DNA from: an uncultured bacterium
GTDB lineage: Bacteria > Patescibacteriota > Minisyncoccia > Phycocordibacterales > CAIJYI01
DNA length: 6,370 nt
Assembly: GCA_937871115.1 (NCBI GenBank)
Contig: CALMXW010000056.1
Location: forward strand, 1 to 6,370
Reading direction: 5' to 3'
Shown here piece after piece: positions 1 through 6,370 of this stretch (within the stretch, counting starts at the first letter, position 1; the number at the start of each line of letters is the position of its first letter). The notes beneath the pieces are model-generated. The model saw nothing but the letters and a program-made list of their open reading frames with translations. It made no database searches and was not told the DNA's origin. The translations under genes were made by a program, and so were the position numbers.

Positions 1-1
1 T

Positions 2-2452
2 AACAACGAGTCAGAAAATACTCCCGTACGTGAGGGCAATGGTATTGTGCCGGTCAACATCAGTACGGAGATGAAGGAGTCGTACCTCGACTACGCAATG
101 TCCGTCATTACCAGCGCGCACTCCCAGACGTCCGCGACGGATTGAAGCCCGTGCACCGCCGTATCCTTTTTGCCATGCACGAAATGGGACTCACCGCGGG
201 CGCAAAATTCCGAAAATCTGCGGCCGTGGTCGGAGATGTGCTCGGAAAATATCACCCGCACGGCGACGCTTCGGTGTACGACGCGATGGTGAAAATGGCG
301 CAGGAATTTTCTTTCCGTTATCCGCTTGTCATGGGGCAGGGAAACTTCGGCTCGATCGACGGTGACCCGCCAGCGGCCATGAGGTACACAGAGGCAAAGA
401 TGGCCAAAATCTCGAGCGAACTTCTCCGTGATCTCGAAAAAGAGACGGTCGACTTTTCTCCGAACTACGACAGCACTCGTAAGGAGCCTACCGTCTTGCC
501 CGCTGCCGTGCCCAACATCCTTTTGAACGGCACACTCGGTATCGCTGTGGGTATGGCGACCGCAATTCCACCGCACAATCTGCGCGAGGTAGTAGATGCC
601 ACGGTGCACTTGATCGACAATAAAGACGCGACGAATGAGGACCTCATGGAGATAGTGAAGGGTCCAGACTTCCCGACGGGCGGAATTATCTACAATGAAA
701 AAGATATTCACCATGCGTACGCTTCCGGTCGCGGAGGTATTGTCGCACGTGGAGAAGCTGAAATTACCGAGCTGAAGAGTGGTAATTCTCAAATCATCAT
801 CACCTCGCTTCCATACCGTGTAAATAAGGCGGATCTCATCGTGCACATTGCTGATCTTGTTCGTGAGAAAAAAGTAGAGGGTATTAAGGGGCTTCGCGAT
901 GAATCTACAAAAGATATCCGGGTCGTTATTGATGTGAAATCCGGAGCCGAACCGAAAAAAATCCTCAACTACCTCTACAAACACAGCGAGCTCGAGAGTA
1001 CATTCCACGTCAACATGGTCGCACTTATCGGGGGAGTGCCTCAGACACTCTCACTCAAGACCTTCCTCTCAGAATTTATTATCCATCGGCAGATCGTCGT
1101 CCGGCGCCGCACCGAGCACGATCTCCGTGTTGCCGAAGACCGTGAGCATATTTTGATCGGTCTCAAAAAAGCACTCGACCATATCGACGAAATCATCAAG
1201 CTCATCAAAGCTTCCAAAGACACGCCGACCGCGCATGCGAATTTGATGAAGCAGTTTAAGTTTTCTGATCGCCAAGCCACTGCCATCCTTGAAATGCGTC
1301 TTTCCAAACTCGCCGGCCTTGAACGCAAGAAAATCGAAGATGAACTCAAAGAAGTGCAAGCGCTCATCAAAGAACTCAAAGACTTGCTCGCCAGCCCGAA
1401 AAAAATTCTCGGTGTTATCAAGAGTGAACTCAAAGAAATTTCTGATAAATATGGCGATGATCGCCGCACCCGCGTGGTGAAGGGAAGTCCAAAACAAATC
1501 ACCGACGAAGACCTTGTGGCCGAAGAGGAGAGCATCCTCGTCTTCACCAAAGGCGGATATGTGAAGCGCACCAATCCAGAAGAATACCGCCGCCAAAAGC
1601 GCGGGGGCGTGGGCGTCATGGATCTCGACACAAAAGACGAAGATTTTATCACCCAATTCCTCACCACCTCGACCCTTTCCGACCTTCTCTTCTTTACTGA
1701 CAAAGGCAAAGCGTACCAAATGAAAATGTACGAAATTCCTGAGGGGCGACGCGCCACCAAAGGCAAGTCGGTCATGAATTATATTTCCCTCGCTCAGGGT
1801 GAAAACGTAAACACCATTCTCGCGCTTCCGAAATCACTGAAGGGAACTCCACTTTCTATCGTCATGGTGACGAAGCAAGGCGTCGTGAAAAAACTTTCCG
1901 CAGAAAGCTTCAAAGATGTACGCCGAAGCGGACTCATCGCTATCAAACTCGAAGCGGGACGAACTTCTCTCGACTCTCTTTGCGGAAAAAGGAGACGATA
2001 TCGTCCTCGTGACGGCCGAAGGGCAGTCGGTACGGTTCAAAGAATCCGACGTGCGAGAGATGGGCCGTGTAGCTATGGGAGTAAAGGCAATCACTCTCAA
2101 AAAAGGAGACGGACTCGTACTCGCCGATGTGGTAAAGAAAAATACCGAGAAGCCTTCACTTCTCGTCATGAGTGAAAACGGCTACGGAAAACAAACATCG
2201 CTTTCCCAGTACAAAGTACAAAAGCGTGGAGGAAGCGGTATTAAAACCATGGAGGTGACCAAAAAAACGGGCAAGCTCATGGCTGCAAAAGTTCTCGCTG
2301 GAGACGAAGAAGAAATTATCGCCATCTCTCGCCAATCCCAAGTCATCCGTATTGATGTAAAAGAAATCCCGTCTCTCTCTCGCCAAACTCAGGGTGTGCG
2401 CATCATGAAGCTCCGAGAAGGGGACAGTGTGGCGAGCCTCGTCTGCTTATAA
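2..2452 (+). CDS. gyrA: DNA gyrase subunit A, 5'-partial and interrupted by two apparent frameshifts
   Basis: Subunit A of DNA gyrase, the cytoplasmic type IIA topoisomerase that introduces negative supercoils with GyrB. Three reading segments join into one protein of about 816 codons, normal for GyrA. Segment 1 (2-115) gives the N-terminal arm ending MSVITS. Segment 2 (118-1956) gives [15 protein letters not shown], the HPHGD winged-helix motif, [11 protein letters not shown], and AAMRYTE with the catalytic Tyr at 385-387. It continues through the tower and a charged coiled coil (about 1140-1470) into the first C-terminal blades. Segment 3 (1958-2452) supplies the last blades. Six blade-like repeats and a QKRGGVG box at 1594-1614 favour GyrA over ParC. 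The protein ends VASLVCL, without an acidic tail. The 5' edge is open, so the start probably lies just outside the window. TTG at 142 is the internal Leu of DGLKP, not a start. Identification is very secure; whether the gene is functional as written is not. Confidence 0.95.
113..120 (+). other. Frameshift site 1 in gyrA (apparent 1-base deletion)
   Basis: The upstream frame reads MSVITS with its last Ser codon at 113-115. The downstream frame resumes with [11 protein letters not shown] from 118. Only two bases (GC, 116-117) lie between, where the family has an Arg codon (S-R-A-L-P-D). Restoring one C (AGC-CGC-GCA) repairs the frame exactly. Without repair, translation from upstream stops at TGA 143-145. 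The site is a short alternating GCGCGC run, a plausible place for an indel error. Confidence 0.92.
253..393 (+). other. gyrA: gyrA quinolone-resistance-determining region and active-site tyrosine
   Basis: The segment encodes [10 protein letters not shown] followed by [23 protein letters not shown]. The catalytic Tyr that forms the phosphotyrosine link to DNA is codon 385-387, preceded by the conserved Arg. The residue aligned with E. coli GyrA Ser83 is Ala (codon 268-270), followed by Ser; the residue aligned with Asp87 is the expected Asp (280-282). The G-D-A-S order matches mycobacterial GyrA as I remember it. Confidence 0.88.
1951..1963 (+). other. Frameshift site 2 in gyrA (apparent 2-base deletion or 1-base insertion)
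   Basis: Frame 1 reads [13 protein letters not shown] up to 1956. Frame 2 resumes as [18 protein letters not shown] from 1958, leaving a single G at 1957. The family pattern here is usually L-x-x-G-D-E-L. This favours loss of two bases, for example GGGAGACG becoming GGGACG with collapse of a GA repeat. One extra G would instead give LEADEL. Uncorrected, frame 1 runs into an unrelated basic tail and stops at TGA 2173-2175, losing the last blades. Confidence 0.9.
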
Positions 2453-2468
2453 AAATCTTCTCATCCCC

Positions 2469-4895
2469 ATGAAGAAAATACACCTCGGTCTGTTTGTTAC
2501 GGCGTTCTCCTCTCTCACTTACGAAATTCTTCTCACCAGGATCTTTAGCGTCACGATGTGGTACCACTACGCTTTCATGGCTATTTCTATTGCCATGTTT
2601 GGGCTTACTTTTGGCGCTACACTCATTTATGTCTTTCCAAAATTTTTTACCCGAGAAAAAACACAATACCACACGGCACTTTTTTCTCTTCTCTTTGGTA
2701 TTTCGATCCCGGTAAGTTTCGGACTCTACCTCGCCACCACTTTTCTCTTCATCAGCGCACTCGCGCTTTCGACATGGGTGCAACTTTTCCTTTTACTCGC
2801 CCTTGCGCTGATGTACTTCACACTCGCGGTGCCTTTTATTTTGAGCGGTATTGTCATTTGTCTTTCGCTCACGCGATTTTCCAACCAAATCAGTACCCTG
2901 TATGCGGCAGATCTTTCCGGCGCCGCGCTCGGGTGCCTCGGAGTATTTTTCGCGCTCAATATCATCTCCGCCCCGACAGCAATCGTCTGTGTGGGAGGAG
3001 CAGCAGCGTTTGGGGGATTTCTTTTCGCTGAGCCCTCGAAGAAAATACTCAGAAAGTGGGCGCTCATCGGGACAATTTTTATCTTTCTCCTTGCTATCCT
3101 AAACCACACACTTGAACCAAAAGGGAATGCGATATTCGCCATCCGCTCGGTGAAGGGGACGATTGAGAAAGGCATTCTCTACGAAAAGTGGAATTCTTTT
3201 TCCCGTGTTACCGTGGAGGGAAACGCCGAAAAACCTACTCAGCCATTCGGGTGGGGCCTTTCAGATACTCTCCCTTCAAATATTTATATCCCTCAGCTTT
3301 TCCTTCGCATCGACTCTGTAGCAGGGACTCCGCTTACTCAATTTTCAGGAAATCTAAAAAGCCTTGATTTCTTGAAGTACGATATCGTCAATCTCGCGCA
3401 CCATCTCCGAGAAAATGCGAAAGTGCTCGTCATCGGAGTGGGCGGCGGACGAGACATTCTTTCCGCTCTCGACTTCAAACAAAAAGAAGTGACGGGCGTA
3501 GAAGTAAATGGGCGCATCACGGAGGCCGTCACCGGAAAGTACGGTGATTTCACTGGGCACTTAGACCGTTATCCAAACGTGCACATCATAAACGACGAAG
3601 CGCGAAGCTATGTGGATCGCTCCAACGAAAAGTACGATATCATGCAAATTTCCCTCATCGATACCTGGGCTGCCACAGCTGCGGGCGCATTCGTGCTCAC
3701 AGAAAATTCTCTCTACACAGTGGAAGCATGGCAATCTTTCATCAACCACCTTTCCGATGACGGAATCCTGACCGTGTCTCGCTGGTATTTCCGAGAACGA
3801 CCGGGAGAAATGTATCGTCTTGTTTCGCTCGCCTCTGAGTCGCTTCGAGGAGCGGGCATTGAAAATCCCAGGGCTCACATTTTAATCGCTCGCAAGATGC
3901 TCACTGGCCCACAAGGGGAGGGGCCAGACGGAGTGGGCACCATCCTCGTGAGTAAAACGCCTTTCACTCCGGCAGATATTGGGGCTTTCCAAAAAATTGC
4001 CGATCAATACAAATTTGAAATCGTCCTTACTCCAGACACCACGATAGACAACACCTACACCATCCTTGCAGGACCAGGCACGCCGCAACAATTCTTGGAC
4101 AATTATCCTATCAATATCGCTGCACCGCACGACGACAATCCGTTCTTCTTCCACATGCTCCGTGCGAAAGATTTTGCAAACCCGGAACAACAGGAACTCG
4201 GTCTCAATAGTTTCAACATGAATGCGGTCTCCATTCTTCTTTCACTCCTCGCGGTTTCCATCTTTTTTGCTTTTGCTTTCATTGTCCTTCCGATCGTTAT
4301 CACCATGAAAAAAAGTAGAGAAATTCGTGGTATGCTTCCACTCATTATCTACTTTGCCTCCATTGGTCTCGGCTTTATGCTGATTGAAATCTCTTTGCTT
4401 GAGCGGCTCATCATTTACCTCGGCTCTCCAGTGTACAGCCTTTCTGTCATCCTCTTTTCTTTGCTTCTCTCTGGTGGATTGGGGAGTTATCTTACAAAAT
4501 CCCTCACCGCGCGTGATGTCTCGCGAAAGGGAATGCGAGTACTTCTCTCTCTTCTTGCTATATTGGCCATCGGAGCCGCCCTCGTGCCCGCACTCCTCCA
4601 TGATTTCCATACTGGCTCGCTTGCCATGCGGATCTTTTCATCCGTCTTGGTCATGGGCAGCATCGGTATCATCCTTGGCATGGCGTTCCCGCTCGGAATA
4701 AAGATCGCTTCGAAAACATCCGACGGTGACGAGTCCTTCTTCTGGGGAGTCAACGGCGCCACATCTGTCGTCGCCTCTGTGCTCGGCGTGGTACTTTCTA
4801 TTGTGTGGAGTATCACAATCACATATAGCGTTGGAATGCTTTTTTATGTCCTTGCTGTAGCTTCTTTCTGGGTACTCACGCGAAGGGAAGGGTAG
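2469..4895 (+). CDS. Polytopic membrane protein with central spermidine-synthase-like (SAM-fold) domain
   Basis: Predicted 808-residue inner-membrane protein. About six or seven hydrophobic helices fill residues 5-212, including the LYAADLSGAALG stretch (144-155) typical of membrane-bound spermidine-synthase relatives. A Rossmann domain follows at about 300-480: VLVIGVGGGRD (319-329, nucleotide loop), GVEVN with Glu345 (ribose-binding position), NDEAR (375-379) and YDIMQISLIDTWAATAAGAF (389-408). DDNPFFF begins at 555. More helices span about 587-805, with an IEISLLER motif (Glu640) and FPLGIKI. In classical spermidine synthases the 'yDvIivDstDP' motif carries two Asp; here the first is Ser395 and Asp398 remains, so aminopropyl transfer is doubtful and a SAM-dependent or purely structural role is possible. 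I chose ATG 2469, 16 nt after the gyrA stop; a GTG at 2427 would only add 14 residues overlapping gyrA. No Shine-Dalgarno is visible. Substrate unknown. Confidence 0.88.
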   Translation: MKKIHLGLFVTAFSSLTYEILLTRIFSVTMWYHYAFMAISIAMFGLTFGATLIYVFPKFFTREKTQYHTALFSLLFGISIPVSFGLYLATTFLFISALALSTWVQLFLLLALALMYFTLAVPFILSGIVICLSLTRFSNQISTLYAADLSGAALGCLGVFFALNIISAPTAIVCVGGAAAFGGFLFAEPSKKILRKWALIGTIFIFLLAILNHTLEPKGNAIFAIRSVKGTIEKGILYEKWNSFSRVTVEGNAEKPTQPFGWGLSDTLPSNIYIPQLFLRIDSVAGTPLTQFSGNLKSLDFLKYDIVNLAHHLRENAKVLVIGVGGGRDILSALDFKQKEVTGVEVNGRITEAVTGKYGDFTGHLDRYPNVHIINDEARSYVDRSNEKYDIMQISLIDTWAATAAGAFVLTENSLYTVEAWQSFINHLSDDGILTVSRWYFRERPGEMYRLVSLASESLRGAGIENPRAHILIARKMLTGPQGEGPDGVGTILVSKTPFTPADIGAFQKIADQYKFEIVLTPDTTIDNTYTILAGPGTPQQFLDNYPINIAAPHDDNPFFFHMLRAKDFANPEQQELGLNSFNMNAVSILLSLLAVSIFFAFAFIVLPIVITMKKSREIRGMLPLIIYFASIGLGFMLIEISLLERLIIYLGSPVYSLSVILFSLLLSGGLGSYLTKSLTARDVSRKGMRVLLSLLAILAIGAALVPALLHDFHTGSLAMRIFSSVLVMGSIGIILGMAFPLGIKIASKTSDGDESFFWGVNGATSVVASVLGVVLSIVWSITITYSVGMLFYVLAVASFWVLTRREG

Positions 4896-4899
4896 AACT

Positions 4900-6369
4900 C
4901 TACTTACTTTCGGATTTCTGATAGACCACTGCAATGTCATCTTCGTACACAATCTTCCACTGATTTTCTCCGAGATATTCTTGCAGCTTTGGTTTCGTAG
5001 AGAGCATACTTTTGGCAAAAAGCATGGTGTTTATTTTCCTTTGCTCCAAAATATACCCTATCTTTCTCTTGTCTTCTGAGTACGCGACGACGGCATATTC
5101 CTGCATGGCAGAATCTCCGTTTGGATATCTCCAGTGGGGCATACGCCCGTCGATAAATATTTTCACTCCTGGGGCTCGTTCGATGATCGTTCCTCCGTGC
5201 GAATAATCATTCCAGAGAATAATTTTCTCGCCGTGCTGATATTCTTCTTCCAAAAAGCTCACCGCCCCGAGAGAAATTTTTGTCCCGTTTTCTTGCATTT
5301 TGAGAAGCATATTCCAGGTGGAAGATATCAGAAAAAGAAAGAAGAAAACTCCAAGGGCGAGGGCAACTTTCGGTGCCGTACGACGATGAATGTTCTTTCG
5401 GCTGAAAAAATCTTCCAACTGTCTTTCACCGAGCTTTTCGCGAAGATATTGAGCACTGAAAAAGAAAAAAGGAAGAAGAGTGATAATAAAAAGCGGCGCC
5501 ATCCGAACACTTTTATGATACAGCACGAGAAAGACTAAGCTTGAAACCAATATTCGTGGAGGATATTTTCTGAAAAAAGAGAGGGCAAAGAAAACGTAAA
5601 AAGCGTTGAGGAATATGCCCGCATCCATATAGTTTATCTGCCCGTCTGGATCTACGGTGCTCTTAAACCATGGCTGCCATTCGACGATGTACGCCTTGGT
5701 AGTGGCGGAAGTCATAACCGTAAAAATTTCTTTGTACAAGCCGACTCCATAGGGATTGAGGAGGGGGATAAGAATGGCAAGAGAAAGGAAAATACCACCA
5801 CGCATTATTCTTTGTGCGAGCTTTCCGCTTTTCCAATGAGTTATTGCATCAGAAAAAAGATAGGTTGAGAGCAATACGAGCCCGGCAGGGAAGCCGGCAT
5901 GAAGGTTTGCCCACACAAGAAAGAGGACGAGTATTCCCGCTTCGAGTGCAAACACCTGGCGGCGAGAGAGGGACTCCGGAGAAGTAAATCGTTTCTCCAG
6001 CAGAAGAAAAAGCAAAAAGAATAAAGCGACCGAAACGAGCTGGGGGCGCACTCCGAAGCTTCCGAAAGTAGCAAGAGCACAAAGGAGAACCAGCCACAAT
6101 TCCAAGAAACCACGCGCTCGAGAAATCCAGTAGAGGAAGGGGGCAGCAGCGAGGGCCGTGAAAAGAAGTACAGCAACCCCGGGCAAGCCGTGCGAGTAAA
6201 CAAAAGAGAGGAAAACTTCAATTGCCCATTCGTGATCCACCCAAGGGAACCCCGGCATGCTGTTGGTGTACTCGTCGAAATGGGGGAGTGTACCTGTTTC
6301 GAGGATATGCCCCCCCACAGCGCGATGCCAGGGGAGGTCGGGGTCCACCATAAAGACCACTGCAGTGAA
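4900..6369 (-). CDS. GT-C-like multi-pass membrane protein of unknown function, N-terminus beyond the window
   Basis: 489 residues are visible. The frame stays open to the window edge (reading FTAVV before the first GTG, 6360-6358), so the first membrane helix probably begins outside. An early loop carries VDPDLPWH (visible residues 8-15), then DEYTNSMPG and PWVDHEW (42-48). This acidic/His arrangement after helix 1 resembles GT-C glycosyltransferases, where such acidic residues act in catalysis with polyprenyl-phosphate sugars. About ten further hydrophobic segments follow to residue ~351, with VRPQLVS, WANLHAGFPAG, LNPYG and IVEWQPWF between them. The remaining ~135 residues form a soluble domain with ILWNDYSHGG, FIDGRMPHW (IDGR at 406-409) and a C-terminal VYEDDIAVVYQK. 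I recall this layout from many bacterial 'hypothetical membrane proteins'; no enzymatic role is established to my knowledge. Stop TAG lies 4 nt from the stop of the converging gene. No frameshift seen. Confidence 0.85.
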   Translation of the reverse strand, partial: FTAVVFMVDPDLPWHRAVGGHILETGTLPHFDEYTNSMPGFPWVDHEWAIEVFLSFVYSHGLPGVAVLLFTALAAAPFLYWISRARGFLELWLVLLCALATFGSFGVRPQLVSVALFFLLFLLLEKRFTSPESLSRRQVFALEAGILVLFLVWANLHAGFPAGLVLLSTYLFSDAITHWKSGKLAQRIMRGGIFLSLAILIPLLNPYGVGLYKEIFTVMTSATTKAYIVEWQPWFKSTVDPDGQINYMDAGIFLNAFYVFFALSFFRKYPPRILVSSLVFLVLYHKSVRMAPLFIITLLPFFFFSAQYLREKLGERQLEDFFSRKNIHRRTAPKVALALGVFFFLFLISSTWNMLLKMQENGTKISLGAVSFLEEEYQHGEKIILWNDYSHGGTIIERAPGVKIFIDGRMPHWRYPNGDSAMQEYAVVAYSEDKRKIGYILEQRKINTMLFAKSMLSTKPKLQEYLGENQWKIVYEDDIAVVYQKSESK

Positions 6370-6370
6370 A

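Noticed and set aside
113..118. Programmed ribosomal frameshifting as an explanation of the first gyrA break
   Set aside because: There is no slippery heptamer or evident downstream structure, the conserved Arg codon itself would be lost, and gyrA is not known to use recoding.
91..1008. Long minus-strand reading frame of 305 codons opposite gyrA
   Set aside because: It lies entirely antisense to highly conserved gyrA coding sequence, gives a composition without recognisable domains, and has no promoter or start signal. It is a shadow frame.
1041..1775. Minus-strand frame of 244 codons, rich in Ser/Arg, opposite the gyrA coiled coil and first blades
   Set aside because: Its low-complexity Ser/Arg content is what antisense reading of Lys/Glu-rich coiled-coil sequence produces; it has no domain of its own.
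142..2175. Separate 677-codon gene starting at TTG 142
   Set aside because: The TTG is the Leu of the conserved DGLKPVHRR motif and the GyrA sequence continues upstream in the neighbouring frame, so this is the middle segment of a frameshifted gyrA.
1916..2452. Separate 178-codon gene starting at ATG 1916
   Set aside because: Residues before about 1958 in this frame are out-of-frame translation of gyrA; after it they are the last GyrA blades. It is the 3' segment of gyrA.
2558..3031. 157-codon + strand frame inside the membrane-protein gene
   Set aside because: It overlaps the N-terminal helices of the 808-residue protein in another frame and shows no coherent hydrophobic pattern or motif.
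4892..4903. Inverted repeat GTAGA-AC-TCTAC at the convergent gene ends as a bidirectional terminator
   Set aside because: The stem is only 4-5 bp with a 2-4 nt loop and no T-run on either side; it arises because both genes end in G-TAG.

Overview
The window holds three protein genes packed almost end to end: a DNA gyrase A gene (gyrA) on the + strand, a large membrane protein with a spermidine-synthase-like domain on the + strand, and a multi-pass membrane protein on the - strand that converges on the second gene. There is no RNA gene, mobile element, CRISPR array or long intergenic region. The gaps are 16 nt (2453-2468) and 4 nt (4896-4899). Both outer genes run off the window: gyrA lacks probably only its first codon or codons, and the minus-strand gene lacks its N-terminus.

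The organism looks like an uncultivated bacterium with a compact genome. The dense packing, the absence of an evident Shine-Dalgarno sequence before the second gene, and the pairing of a membrane-embedded spermidine-synthase-like protein with a 'D-x-D..WH' polytopic membrane protein are what I would expect in Patescibacteria/CPR (Parcubacteria-like) genomes. This is inference from remembered families, not a database match. The stops seen (TAA, TAG, TAG) and the normal use of TGG for Trp fit the standard code; no TGA is needed as Trp.

Region 1 (1-2452): gyrA is recognisable from before the 'MSVITS' segment through the winged-helix/tower core, the coiled coil and a six-blade C-terminal domain. 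As written it is broken by two frame changes, a 1-base loss at about 116-117 and a net +1 (equivalently -2) change at about 1957. The other two genes, about 3.9 kb together, are intact, so the first question is whether these indels are assembly errors or real decay.

Region 2 (2469-4895): an 808-residue protein with N-terminal membrane helices, a Rossmann methyltransferase/spermidine-synthase-like domain in the middle, and C-terminal membrane helices. The SAM-type nucleotide-binding motifs are present, but one of the aspartates expected for aminopropyl transfer is Ser.

Region 3 (4900-6369, minus): a GT-C-like polytopic membrane protein with a C-terminal soluble domain, of unknown function.

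I see no clear functional link among the three genes. gyrA and the second gene could share a transcript. I found no convincing sign of a new multi-gene system; the most useful observations are the gyrA indels, the natural Ala in the quinolone-resistance region, and the two uncharacterised membrane families.
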